From a virus, in the IMG/VR virus record IMGVR_UViG_3300010151_000240, positions 1 through 21,157 of that record: DNA of 21,157 nt; one strand, 5' to 3'. Position numbers and translations under genes: made by a program. The notes under the pieces were generated by a model. It ran no database searches and had not been told where the DNA came from. It saw only the letters and a list, made by a program, of their open reading frames with translations. Shown here in pieces: positions 6,535 to 14,678 of this stretch (position 1 is its first letter; every line of letters begins with the position of its first letter).

Positions 6535-8437
6535 AAATATTCTCCGTAATGTCTATGACCTCACAAGCACCGCCATGGCAGGCAAGTTCTTGAGAACCGG
6601 TGGTCATATCTTCAGTTTCATACTTAGATAAACCATCCCAATCAATTGAGGCTGGCACTTGTTCTACTATACGATCATATTCAGCTTTACTTATAGCCTC
6701 AAACGGGGCTTGATCGTACACACTATTATCATAGGGAAGGAACGATACTCCGCTCACATACTCCCAATTAGTCCATACCCACTGACCTGTCTCAAGGAAA
6801 CTGTCATCAGTATAGGACACAGTAATACTAGGCTTATGATCACACCATGTTTTTTGATACTCAAGCCATAGGTTGAGGTGTTTAACAGGATCAGTTTCTT
6901 CTTGTATTACACACCCTGTTGGTGAAGCAATTGGAAAACTAAAGATCATGGTCTTGTCTGGTGTTGCCACACAAGGTTCACAAGGAACTCCCTGATCAAT
7001 CATAAACTGACAGATCGGATCCTTTATATCAATACGTGCTCTTCTTATATAATATAAAGAGTATCGGGGATGCATACCAGAGGATGTTCCAGCAACACAA
7101 GAGGTTGTCCCACTTGGCTTACAGCATGTGATAGCCTTGCTTGGGCTAATACCAAGCTTCTCAGCCCAGATAAGATTAGTCTCTTGAGCCACATCCTTAA
7201 GTTTCTGAAGGGTCCACCGAAGCTTAGGAGTTCCAGCTAGCCCACACATCAAACCATTGTCGTAGATCCCTGTGAAAGATACACCAAGTAAGCGTTCTTC
7301 TTCGCAGTTCTTTCTCCAAGCGTCGTCAAGATACGTGAACTTCGTACAAGCTGATTGGATTGTACCGAGGATAGTAGCGTATGCCACCTTGGCAGACAGT
7401 GACTCAAGGTCATCGTGTGCTCTAACCACAACCTCTGTTAGGTTACAGAACTGTTTTGGTCGGAGAATGATTTCAGAACAAGGGTTAGTACCAAAGTCAA
7501 TACCTTCTACTTCTCTTCCTGAGCGTTCAGCTAACATAGTTAAACATTCTCGATTACATATACCCCGCTCTCCAGAGCGTGAGTTATACATAGCAGACCA
7601 CTCATCAAGGAACTGAGACAACGATGGTTTACTGTTATAAACCGCTGAGTTATTACTCAATCGTCGATGACCAGAGGCTTCCCACCATGGACCTGACTTA
7701 GCAGTAGACATATCTCTATCGTGAAGATCGCTAAGAGATATCAGAGCTGACCTGCGTACAGCACCAGCAATAACAATCTCTCCAGTCATACATATAATAT
7801 CATGGACCTCAATAGACGATAGGTTGCGGCCCTTAGCCTTCTCGAATACCTTTACTACATATCTAAACAGTTTTTCCAGAGGCTCTGGGCCACTGGATCT
7901 GCCTCCAAATGTCTTGAGGCGGGCACCAGCCGGTCTTATGGAGCTTGTGTCCCACGTTGGATGGATCCCTGAATATAGATTAGCAAGCAGCAGTCTATAG
8001 GAATCTGCCCACCCTTCTCTGGAGTCAGGGACTGTGATAATCATCTCGTGATCTCGGGTAATATCCTCAGGGACTTCAGGTAGTTCATTTACTACACTTG
8101 ACTCACAAGAGAATCCAACACCGGTCCCACAGCACAAGACATACATCACATCAGAGAAGGCTCGGATGTTATTGATAGGGATATATGAGCAATTATACAT
8201 ACACACATCATCCACATCAGCAGCAGGGCCAGCAGTCATCAAGGCTCTCATTGAAGGAAAGATTTCCCGATTGAGCGTGGCATCACGCAAGTCAGCAAGC
8301 TCTCCAGTTAAATTAAAACGGTTCTCAATGTAGTCATAGTACCGATCTACACATTCTGTCCACGTTTCTCGTCTACCTTTCTCATCATTCCAGCGGCAGT
8401 ATTTGCTTTTGGTAATGAATTGTTGGAAAGTATCCAT
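6524..8437 (-). CDS. nrdJ: Adenosylcobalamin-dependent (class II, monomeric) ribonucleotide reductase (637 aa)
   Basis: This enzyme reduces ribonucleoside triphosphates to dNTPs with a radical made from coenzyme B12, so it works with or without oxygen. The residues expected from the Lactobacillus leichmannii monomeric enzyme are present. Cys83 and Cys331 are the likely reducing pair, Cys320 in T-N-P-C-S-E is the thiyl radical site, and Asn318 and Glu322 are the catalytic partners. Cys620 and Cys625 near the C-terminus (C-x4-C) reload the active site. The G-E-R-G-I-C-N-R block (289-296) and the K-P-S-G-T-T loop (440-445) are also seen. At 637 residues it is shorter than the roughly 740 of the bacterial enzyme, as is usual in phages. 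Its site between exonuclease and virion genes matches T7-like cyanophages and pelagiphages. It ties infection to cobalamin supplied by the host or environment. Confidence 0.95.
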   Translation of the reverse strand: MDTFQQFITKSKYCRWNDEKGRRETWTECVDRYYDYIENRFNLTGELADLRDATLNREIFPSMRALMTAGPAADVDDVCMYNCSYIPINNIRAFSDVMYVLCCGTGVGFSCESSVVNELPEVPEDITRDHEMIITVPDSREGWADSYRLLLANLYSGIHPTWDTSSIRPAGARLKTFGGRSSGPEPLEKLFRYVVKVFEKAKGRNLSSIEVHDIICMTGEIVIAGAVRRSALISLSDLHDRDMSTAKSGPWWEASGHRRLSNNSAVYNSKPSLSQFLDEWSAMYNSRSGERGICNRECLTMLAERSGREVEGIDFGTNPCSEIILRPKQFCNLTEVVVRAHDDLESLSAKVAYATILGTIQSACTKFTYLDDAWRKNCEEERLLGVSFTGIYDNGLMCGLAGTPKLRWTLQKLKDVAQETNLIWAEKLGISPSKAITCCKPSGTTSCVAGTSSGMHPRYSLYYIRRARIDIKDPICQFMIDQGVPCEPCVATPDKTMIFSFPIASPTGCVIQEETDPVKHLNLWLEYQKTWCDHKPSITVSYTDDSFLETGQWVWTNWEYVSGVSFLPYDNSVYDQAPFEAISKAEYDRIVEQVPASIDWDGLSKYETEDMTTGSQELACHGGACEVIDITENIYAT

Positions 8438-8459
8438 AAATATTTTCTCCTGTTAGTCT

Positions 8460-9227
8460 TTATACCCCACCTATAGGTTCCCATAGGTGAATCTCTTCTT
8501 TTTCTATATCATAAGTACCTTTAGATAGGATCCTTACACACCTAGCCATAGCAAGAGCTAAGCTAAGGTCATCTAAATCACAAGTATCCTTCGGTCGGTA
8601 TCGATCTGTACAGTATAACTCAAAAATGTGCTTATGTCTATCCTCTATACCCCATTTTTTAAGAAAAGATTTAGCACGCTTAGGTCCAATCCTCCATAGA
8701 CCGGGGATACAATCCGTGTTATCCCCTGTCATCCACTGAATGCAGAAGAATTCCTCTGCCTCTTCTTCGTCTATATACATAGGGCAGTCTTCCTTGAAGG
8801 GATTATAATGCCAACCTGAGACACCCCTAAGATCCTTATCAATAGTAATAGCTATTGAATCTTGGGCGTGCATACCCATGATATCATCAGCTTCTATCTT
8901 AGGGTACTGCATCCAGCAATATACATCTTTAATGTAATCACGTACCTCAATCAGTAACTCAGGCTCTGGTTTAGTTTCCCTGTTCTTTTTATAATTAGGC
9001 CAAATTTCTCTCCTAAAATTCTCAGCCCTCTTACAAGACAAGGCCATCCAGAACTCCTCGGTGTCAGCAGGAAGCCAGAACTCTAACATCTCCTCAATGA
9101 TATAAGGTATGCGGGCAGGATCACCGACCTCAGCCTGAAGAGCACACCTATAGGCGATGATATCAGCATCAACTATGGCGGTCGTGGGAGGAGAAATAGA
9201 CTGTATCGTCTTCTTCTTCTTCGTCAT
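8460..9227 (-). CDS. 5'-3' exonuclease, T7 gp6-like FEN family (255 aa)
   Basis: The enzyme would remove RNA primers and degrade host or recombination ends, supplying the 5' nuclease that the phage polymerase lacks. The acidic metal ligands of the FEN/PIN fold are visible in order: Asp20 (AIVDADIIAYR), Glu112-Asp114-Asp115 (IEADD), Asp130 and Asp132 (TIDKDLRG), and Asp169 and Asp172 (TGDNTDCIPG). The Gly-rich helix-hairpin-helix LWRIGPKRAKSFL (177-189) follows. A basic stretch near 68-85 (R-x-x-x-W-P-x-Y-K-x-x-R) is the helical arch. The ATG at 9227 is the only plausible start, since no ATG, GTG or TTG lies between it and Asp20, and the ribosome site is a weak purine run. The gene starts inside the preceding kinase-like gene, with a 59-nt overlap. 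Confidence 0.88.
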   Translation of the reverse strand: MTKKKKTIQSISPPTTAIVDADIIAYRCALQAEVGDPARIPYIIEEMLEFWLPADTEEFWMALSCKRAENFRREIWPNYKKNRETKPEPELLIEVRDYIKDVYCWMQYPKIEADDIMGMHAQDSIAITIDKDLRGVSGWHYNPFKEDCPMYIDEEEAEEFFCIQWMTGDNTDCIPGLWRIGPKRAKSFLKKWGIEDRHKHIFELYCTDRYRPKDTCDLDDLSLALAMARCVRILSKGTYDIEKEEIHLWEPIGGV

Positions 9228-9909
9228 CTTCTTCTTCTTTATTTAAATCATCTAAGAATATATCTATTAACTCACTAACAATCTCTGCGGATTCTAGTTT
9301 AGTATAATTATTTTCAGCCTGAAGACCTATCCATATAGGGGCCATAGTTCTTACACGCTCCTCTAAGGTTTCTATACACTCACCATTCGTAAGTACATAT
9401 TTAAACAAAGATAATAAATCATCATCTCCATTTTCAATAGCAGTAGCCATAGCCTCTGAGTGGTGTGTTCTCCACGTACCCTTCATATCATCTAGGTTTC
9501 TTTTACCCGGACTAACGAAGATAGTACAAGCCTTGTGTTTCTTTCCAATAGAAAGCTCATTCTCATATCGACAATCATCTGCAATTACAACTCTCTGCCA
9601 GTAAGGTTTGTTTTCTTTAAGATCCGAAAGCTCCTGCTCGTACTCCTTAAGTAACTTCTCTTCAAACTTCTTCACCCAATAGTTGGGATCCTGTTCTCTC
9701 TTTAACGCACCATGAACTTGGCAAAACTCTCTGTATTCATTTGGTTTATCTTCTTTAGTAAAGCCCCTGTTGTTTGCTTCCCCCTTCAAAGGACCAGCGA
9801 AGGGAAGTATGACAGGTTTAAATCCAAGGTCAAACGCTTGCTTCGCTAATAGGTTTGCCAAAGTTGTTTTTCCAACCTTTGCTACGCCAGAAATGATTAT
9901 CAATTCCAT
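9169..9909 (-). CDS. P-loop deoxynucleoside monophosphate kinase-like protein (246 aa)
   Basis: Residues 8-16 (GVAKVGKTT) are a Walker A loop. A segment near residues 108-117 (VIADDCRYENE) matches the 'D-x-R-x-x-N-E' signature of the phage dNMP kinase family (T4 gp1-like), in which the Arg and Asn-Glu contact the nucleotide. Such enzymes phosphorylate dNMPs released from host DNA to dNDPs. Here that would complement the ribonucleotide reductase. The end is unusual: about ten consecutive Glu/Asp residues (223-234) followed by a His/Arg tail, formed where the gene overlaps the exonuclease start. The ATG at 9909 has an AAGGAG site that lies within the previous gene (80-nt overlap). The P-loop is certain, the exact substrate is inferred. 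Confidence 0.78.
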   Translation of the reverse strand: MELIIISGVAKVGKTTLANLLAKQAFDLGFKPVILPFAGPLKGEANNRGFTKEDKPNEYREFCQVHGALKREQDPNYWVKKFEEKLLKEYEQELSDLKENKPYWQRVVIADDCRYENELSIGKKHKACTIFVSPGKRNLDDMKGTWRTHHSEAMATAIENGDDDLLSLFKYVLTNGECIETLEERVRTMAPIWIGLQAENNYTKLESAEIVSELIDIFLDDLNKEEEDDEEEEDDTVYFSSHDRHS

Positions 9910-10399
9910 TCTCTAGCTCCTTATAAAGTGTGTGTGGTGCTACGTGTAGGTTATTTTTGTAACCACACATTCTCAGTATGTAACTAATTGCCAAAGCACA
10001 TGTCATTGGTACATATGTTTTTGAAAAGAATCTTCCTACCAATAACCAGTAAATATTCTCTTTAAAGGAAGACATTTTAAACTCTGGCCGATCAATGAAC
10101 CAAGACATTTGGGATATACTAACTGGTGCTATTCCTAGGTCAATAGTTTTGAAGTCAGGTATTCTCTTCTGTTGGCTTACCAACCATTCATATCTTTTAT
10201 ATGGTACCAGAAACGAGCCCCGTTGTCTATTGATAACTACTGCATATTTCTCATCTTCTTGTTCAAAAGTTAAGAAGCAATGAGCAATTCTCTGGCAGGT
10301 CATAGCCTGATAAAAACGTGTGCGGGTGTCGGCTTGAAGTGCAGTCTTGACAACAAAGCCAGCCGAAACACAAGTCGGTGTAAATGCTGGTAACATCAT
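9830..10399 (-). CDS. Unknown conserved-looking protein (189 aa), possible papain/NlpC-P60-like fold
   Basis: No function is known to me. The middle has a β-rich part with a His in A-H-C-F-L-T-F (about 37-43) and an aromatic block (V-P-Y-K-R-Y-E-W, 65-72). A later helix carries a Cys (P-M-T-C-A-L-A-I-S-Y-I-L-R-M-C-G, about 131-146), followed by A-P-H-T-L-Y-K-E-L-E-N. Phage proteins with 'T-C-V-x-x-x-K-x-x-L-G-I ... T-P-x-x-L-Y' after a His-bearing strand look similar. The His-then-Cys order is that of circularly permuted NlpC/P60 or papain-like proteins. This is inference from pattern only. The start overlaps the DUF4406 gene by 4 nt and the last 80 nt overlap the kinase-like gene. It sits within the nucleotide-metabolism and replication block. 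Confidence 0.7.
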   Translation of the reverse strand: MMLPAFTPTCVSAGFVVKTALQADTRTRFYQAMTCQRIAHCFLTFEQEDEKYAVVINRQRGSFLVPYKRYEWLVSQQKRIPDFKTIDLGIAPVSISQMSWFIDRPEFKMSSFKENIYWLLVGRFFSKTYVPMTCALAISYILRMCGYKNNLHVAPHTLYKELENGIDNHFWRSKGWKNNFGKPISEASV

Positions 10400-10740
10400 T
10401 GGTACATGATTGTCATTCCCAGCATAGTTGCAAGGGCATGCTCAATCTTAGCACCTTCTGATTTTTCCCAGCCGTTTAGCATATAGACAGCATCACACTT
10501 AAGAACATCTTCAAGATCTCGTCGCATTACAATGCGAAGTCCTTCTTTGGACTCAAGCTCTTGATCCGTCATGCCTGATTGGTCGTCAAACTTAGATGGA
10601 TTGAATGTTTTATAGATACCTACTTCGGTTAAGTGTTTGTCTGCGTTAGCAAATGCCTTACGATTAAAGTTTCTGATCCCTCGCATGGGACCAGCAATAT
10701 AAATCTTAATTAATTCTGTTTCTGGTATAAGTGTTCTCAT
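10396..10740 (-). CDS. DUF4406 protein, nucleoside deoxyribosyltransferase-like fold (114 aa)
   Basis: The pattern I-Y-I-A-G-P-M-R-G (residues 13-21) followed by F-N-x-x-x-F, a central F-N-P, R-R-D-L-x-x-V-L-x-C-D-A-V-Y-M-L-N-G-W (about 73-91) and K-S-E-G-A-K-I-E-H-A-L-A (93-104) is the DUF4406 family. It is related to nucleoside 2-deoxyribosyltransferases. The Glu before G-A-x-x-E is in the place of the catalytic acid in that fold. Phages often carry this family among nucleotide genes, and a role in base exchange, nucleotide salvage or removal of a nucleotide signal is possible but unproven. The ATG has an AGGAG site. The gene lies 10 nt after the DNA polymerase stop and overlaps the next gene by 4 nt. 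Confidence 0.85.
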   Translation of the reverse strand: MRTLIPETELIKIYIAGPMRGIRNFNRKAFANADKHLTEVGIYKTFNPSKFDDQSGMTDQELESKEGLRIVMRRDLEDVLKCDAVYMLNGWEKSEGAKIEHALATMLGMTIMYQ

Positions 10741-10749
10741 AGTTTTCTC

Positions 10750-12444
10750 CTAGTGACAATCTGCCCAGTTATTTCCAATTCTATATTCGCCATCCATATC
10801 TATCACACAGCCAAGACGCTTGCCTGCTTCTTGAATAGCCTCAACTCCAAGTAGTCCTATATCCTCTGCTATATCAGGATCACATTCAAGCTGCCATTCA
10901 TCGTGAACAGTAGCCATGAAATTATACCTTCCTTCATAGGGTTTTAGCAAGTGATTAAAGATAGTTTGTGCAACTTTCATTATCATTGCCCCATCTCCTT
11001 GGATCTGTACGTTCAGTGCTTTGTGTGCAGCACGGCAAGGAACCTCACGCCCATCCAAGAGAGTGAGTGTACCCTTCTTTGCTACCTGAAACTTACAGTT
11101 CTTAAGCAGCATCTTTAGTGCAGGCATTTCTTCAAGATATCTTTCCTTGATTTTCTTACCAGCACCAGATCCTTTGCCGATGATCTTACCTATCTTCTCA
11201 TTACCTGCTCCATAGATAAGAGCATAGAAGAAGGTCTTGCTTGAGGTTCTGTCAGGTAGTCCAGCTTTCTCTTGGTTTACAGTATGTATATCATCATGTA
11301 GTACAGACCTACCAAACTCACCATCATCCCAGACAGCCATACGATTGGCTAGGAGGCGGGCCTCTAGCCCTGAGGCATCGACCCCTACTTGTACCCAACC
11401 ATCACGAGGCTTGAAGAGAGAGCGAGCACGGCTGTCTCCTGACACCTGCTGTAGGTTGGGCTGCGATGCAGTCATCCTACCAGTCACAGTACCCTGAGTG
11501 TTAACATTACCATGTATCCTACCATCACGAGATGTGGTGGCACGGGTAATCCAATCTTCAAGCATACCTAATAGCTTAATGATATCAAAGTACCGCACTA
11601 ATTCCTTAGCTTCATGCCAAGGAAGCTTCTTTAGTTCCGCAGAGTCAACCTTGGGGTTGCCCTTGTCTGTCTTTAGTGGCTTCCATCCATACTTATTTCC
11701 TAATCGCATAGCAATTTGCTGACGAGATGCAGGATTAAAGTGAGTAACCTTGTCCTTCAGACGTTTACCTGTCTTGTCGGACCAACGTTCCTCAACAATG
11801 GGCGGAAAGATCTGACAAAGATTGTCTTCGATCTCCACCTTTTCCATTAGTAAATCCCTTTCGAATTGATCAGCAGCATCAAGATCAAAGCCGAAGCCAT
11901 TGTCAATTTGTCTAGCAATAATACGAGAGAGGAGGTGCTCAAGTTTAATAGACTTGGGATACTTACCGTAGAAGTTTCTTTGACGAAGATAGATACTCCT
12001 TACTAACTCCACATCCCTAACACAATACTTCTCCATTTCTGGTGAGAATTCTGTAAAGTCATGGAAGTCAATCTTCTCCAAGCCAAGGTGTGTACCCCAG
12101 CAAGCAAGAGAGTTACCACCAAGTGGATGGTCGAGCTTATCAGGATACATCATACGAGATACAATCAGGGTATCATAGTATGGTGTATCAATTGACCCAT
12201 GCTTACGTTCGAGCATGGGTAAGTCATACATTGCAATGTTGTGTCCTACAATAAGAGAAGCCTTACGTAGAAGAGCAACACCTAAATCAATGCATTCCTC
12301 AGAGAAAGTATAAGTAGCACCCGAGTCAATATCAATTGCAACCATACAAAAGATTCTGTCTCCTTCTGGAATAGGAGATCCCTTCTTATTAATCACAACC
12401 TCATTAAGTCCATTAGCTTCAATGTCAAAAGCCAGTCGCATCAT
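10750..12444 (-). CDS. Family A DNA polymerase with 3'-5' exonuclease domain, T7 gp5-like (564 aa)
   Basis: Residues 1-160 are the proofreading exonuclease: D-I-E at 7-9, the V-G-H-N...D motif (66-74) and Y-C-V-R-D (140-144). The polymerase domain has motif A V-D-A-S-G-L-E-A-R (355-363, catalytic Asp356), motif B R-T-S-S-K-T-F-F-Y-A-L-I-Y-G (399-412) and motif C V-H-D-E (513-516, catalytic Asp515). The residue at the place of E. coli Pol I Phe762 and T7 Tyr526 is Tyr407, the form linked to fast, virulent phages. At 564 residues it is much shorter than the 704 of T7 gp5, and part of the thumb insertion that binds host thioredoxin seems reduced. The start ATG overlaps the primase-helicase end by 20 nt, with an AGGAAAGG site. 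Confidence 0.95.
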   Translation of the reverse strand: MMRLAFDIEANGLNEVVINKKGSPIPEGDRIFCMVAIDIDSGATYTFSEECIDLGVALLRKASLIVGHNIAMYDLPMLERKHGSIDTPYYDTLIVSRMMYPDKLDHPLGGNSLACWGTHLGLEKIDFHDFTEFSPEMEKYCVRDVELVRSIYLRQRNFYGKYPKSIKLEHLLSRIIARQIDNGFGFDLDAADQFERDLLMEKVEIEDNLCQIFPPIVEERWSDKTGKRLKDKVTHFNPASRQQIAMRLGNKYGWKPLKTDKGNPKVDSAELKKLPWHEAKELVRYFDIIKLLGMLEDWITRATTSRDGRIHGNVNTQGTVTGRMTASQPNLQQVSGDSRARSLFKPRDGWVQVGVDASGLEARLLANRMAVWDDGEFGRSVLHDDIHTVNQEKAGLPDRTSSKTFFYALIYGAGNEKIGKIIGKGSGAGKKIKERYLEEMPALKMLLKNCKFQVAKKGTLTLLDGREVPCRAAHKALNVQIQGDGAMIMKVAQTIFNHLLKPYEGRYNFMATVHDEWQLECDPDIAEDIGLLGVEAIQEAGKRLGCVIDMDGEYRIGNNWADCH

Positions 12445-14143
12445 CAGTCAAAACCTTTCCTGTATCATCAAAAGCAAAGTCAATCTCTTTTAATCGACCT
12501 GTACCATGATCAAACAGTAAACATGTAGCCACACCTGACCTACCAGTAAGCCTGTTCTTTAGTACACGAACAATGGTTGTGTTTGCGACCGCATGATCTG
12601 GGTTCTGTCTATCTCTTTCAAGAGCAATGACAGTATTAGGAACACTCGCAAGTGAACCAGAACCACGAAGATCCTGAAGAGTAATACGATCACCCTCTTC
12701 ATATGCTTTCACTGTCTTCTTAAGTTGAGATACCACATCGATACGAACACCTGTCCTGCTTACCAGTGACCGAAGTTCTTTCATAATGTTATCTATAAGT
12801 AACCTCTCGGACGATCCTCCGTTGAAGTCGCTATCTGTAGAAAGAAGGCCAGCAGCAGCAGCGGTAATATGATCAAGAACGATAACATCCACACCAAGAG
12901 AAACAGACATAAACTCAATACGAGCACACAGATTCTGAAGACCTGAGTTACCCAAGTGGTCATATATGTATAGAGAGTTGGCTTCCAATTGTTTACGGGC
13001 ATCTGCATACTCCTCATCTGTTAGATCATCAATGATGTCTATGTTTATTGGAGGTTTACCCAGCTTGGTACGTAACTCATTCATGATTTTCTTTGCTCGA
13101 ATAGCTCGAACAGGTTTGTTAATCATAAGAGATACCATGTCATCAACTGTTTCTTGGGGAGATTCCTCAAGCATGATTGCTCCAACACTACGGCCTTCAA
13201 TTAAGTGATGATGAATGATCTCACGTAAGATAGTAGACTTGCCACTACCAGTACCGCTAGCCCAAAGAGTAATTTCACCACTACGCTGGCCGAGAAGGAA
13301 CTCAGATAGGTTGTCAAAGGGAAAGGGATAGACCTTTGGATCTACCAGTCCCTCATTAATTACCTGAGACACATGAACAATCTCATCCGGTGAGTATTGT
13401 TGTGCTTCCCACATGGCATTGATTACAGCCTTGCCTTGATTATTTATGAGACATTCATTAGCATCTTTATAAGGAAGCTTGGCTACCTTACATTTTCCCG
13501 GTGGCAGTAGATCTGCTACAGACTTGACTGCTTCTTGACCTGCCTCATCCTGATCGAACATCAAGATAATACTCTCGTAACTACAAAGGAACTCAAGGTT
13601 ATCCTTGATTGCACGAGCAGCACCAGCAGCACCGTTAGGAAGAGAGACTACAGGATACTTGTTGCCATTCAACTGGCTTACAGTCATGCAATCAATCTCG
13701 CCTTCGGTAATAACAATCATACGACCACCAGTTTTACGGAACAAATGCTGGCCCCACAAAGGAACCTGCGTTGTTTGTCCTCTCCATTGGAAGGTCTTGT
13801 TCGGACCACGTAGCTTCTGTGCTATCTTCTGTCCATCACGATAGAAGGAAGAAATCTCTACCCTCTTACCTTCTCTCTCAACAGTCGCATAGTCATACTT
13901 GCGAGCTGTATCCTCATTAATCTTTCGACTACCAATGGCCTGAAGTTTTCCGTTAAGAAACTTCAGACCATTGGAGTCAGGGGTTTGTTCAGACATCACT
14001 TTGGATGTACCTCCGTGTTCATAATATTTACATGAATAGCAATACTTATGTCCATCATCATAGATAGCTAAGTTATCGCCCTTTGTATCTTCATTCTTCG
14101 CAGCACAGGCTGGACACCTGCCCCGTGACATTACCTTAGACAT
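12425..14143 (-). CDS. Bifunctional primase-helicase, T7 gp4-like (572 aa)
   Basis: This protein unwinds DNA at the fork as a ring and makes RNA primers. The N-terminal zinc ribbon has Cys10, Cys13, Cys35 and Cys38. The TOPRIM primase core has Glu147 (ITEGEID) and Asp197/Asp199 (MFDQDE). The helicase has a Walker A loop at 296-304 (SGTGSGKST), a Walker B aspartate at 424 (VIVLDH), the G-S-x-S-L-A-S-V-P-N motif near 495-503 and K-N-R-x-x-G-R-S-G near 529-537, where T7 has its arginine finger. Like T7 gp4 it ends in an acidic tail with a terminal Phe (DDATGF), which in T7 contacts the polymerase. A GTGAGGT ribosome site precedes the ATG. A second start at codon 49 or 50 is possible and is listed separately. 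Confidence 0.96.
   Translation of the reverse strand: MSKVMSRGRCPACAAKNEDTKGDNLAIYDDGHKYCYSCKYYEHGGTSKVMSEQTPDSNGLKFLNGKLQAIGSRKINEDTARKYDYATVEREGKRVEISSFYRDGQKIAQKLRGPNKTFQWRGQTTQVPLWGQHLFRKTGGRMIVITEGEIDCMTVSQLNGNKYPVVSLPNGAAGAARAIKDNLEFLCSYESIILMFDQDEAGQEAVKSVADLLPPGKCKVAKLPYKDANECLINNQGKAVINAMWEAQQYSPDEIVHVSQVINEGLVDPKVYPFPFDNLSEFLLGQRSGEITLWASGTGSGKSTILREIIHHHLIEGRSVGAIMLEESPQETVDDMVSLMINKPVRAIRAKKIMNELRTKLGKPPINIDIIDDLTDEEYADARKQLEANSLYIYDHLGNSGLQNLCARIEFMSVSLGVDVIVLDHITAAAAGLLSTDSDFNGGSSERLLIDNIMKELRSLVSRTGVRIDVVSQLKKTVKAYEEGDRITLQDLRGSGSLASVPNTVIALERDRQNPDHAVANTTIVRVLKNRLTGRSGVATCLLFDHGTGRLKEIDFAFDDTGKVLTDDATGF
13994..14014 (-). promoter_or_regulatory. Possible internal ribosome site and start for a helicase-only form
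   Basis: Inside the primase-helicase gene a GGAGG sequence (14010-14014) lies 10 nt before an in-frame GTG (codon 49) and 13 nt before an in-frame ATG (codon 50). Starting there would remove only the zinc ribbon. T7 makes such a form, gp4B, from an internal start at codon 64. The GGAGG here also encodes Gly-Gly, so it could be coincidence. Confidence 0.4.
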
Positions 14144-14151
14144 TTTTTACC

Positions 14152-14289
14152 TCACTTACAATTACGTTTTGTCCACGGCATCTTGCAATACAACCAAGTC
14201 ATCAATGACCGGCCCATCCAAGCACCCGCAGAGAACATCATCACAGAATAAAAGATTGTACCAAGAGTACTGTTAATCCATTCCATCAT
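14152..14289 (-). CDS. Tiny single-pass membrane protein (45 aa)
   Basis: The ATG at 14289 overlaps the stop of the lipoprotein gene (ATGA), with a GGAG site 8 nt upstream inside that gene. The product starts MMEWINS. It has one hydrophobic helix of about 20 residues (roughly 8-27, L-G-T-I-F-Y-S-V-M-M-F-S-A-G-A-W), then aromatic and basic residues (W-T-K-R-N-C-K) that would face the cytoplasm. The stop is 8 nt before the primase-helicase ATG. The translational coupling to the upstream lipoprotein suggests that the two work together in the envelope. The size and layout would suit a membrane-active or host-takeover peptide, but I recognise no family. Confidence 0.6.
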   Translation of the reverse strand: MMEWINSTLGTIFYSVMMFSAGAWMGRSLMTWLYCKMPWTKRNCK

Positions 14290-14678
14290 AGTTTCATCTC
14301 CTTAATTTTAATTTCGTCATCATTGACGATCTTCCAAACAACCTTTCCTGTCCATGCTAGACTGATTGCGCCAGTACCGATAGCAACAGGCAGGAAGAAC
14401 CAACCACCATACAAGGCGAGTGCCCAGTTAATGGTTATAAAAATTATTCCACCGATCAAAGGTCTCCATCCCATGGATCCTCTGGTGATGACAAGCATTG
14501 CCATACCTGCTAACAGGCACAGCCCACCGATCCACCCAAGCATGGGTGAGCATGCACTTGATCCAGAGACAGCAGTTACCGCTCCATCTGGCATCGAAGA
14601 CATACCCGGTATGATGCTGGTGGCACTGCATCCTACCATTATACACGTTGCCAACGCGAGTGTCAATAGTTTAATCAT
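14286..14678 (-). CDS. Predicted membrane lipoprotein with about three TM segments (130 aa)
   Basis: The N-terminus is a type II signal peptide: a short basic start, a hydrophobic stretch and a lipobox M-V-G-C with the lipidated Cys at 17. Met at the -3 position is less usual than Leu. The mature part has a Ser/Gly/Pro linker, then hydrophobic segments at about 46-64, 72-91 and 92-116, and a charged Lys/Glu tail. Two or three membrane passes after a lipid anchor are unusual, since most phage lipoproteins such as o-spanins are short and soluble. The first 8 nt overlap the previous gene (ATGATTAA), with a GGGGGAAG-type ribosome site. Candidate roles are superinfection exclusion, membrane takeover or lysis. 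None is shown by a known motif. Confidence 0.68.
   Translation of the reverse strand: MIKLLTLALATCIMVGCSATSIIPGMSSMPDGAVTAVSGSSACSPMLGWIGGLCLLAGMAMLVITRGSMGWRPLIGGIIFITINWALALYGGWFFLPVAIGTGAISLAWTGKVVWKIVNDDEIKIKEMKL

Noticed and set aside
12195-12220. Perfect 9-bp inverted repeat with an 8-nt loop inside the DNA polymerase gene
   Set aside because: About one such repeat is expected by chance in 21 kb for loops up to 20 nt. It lies in coding sequence and no T run follows.
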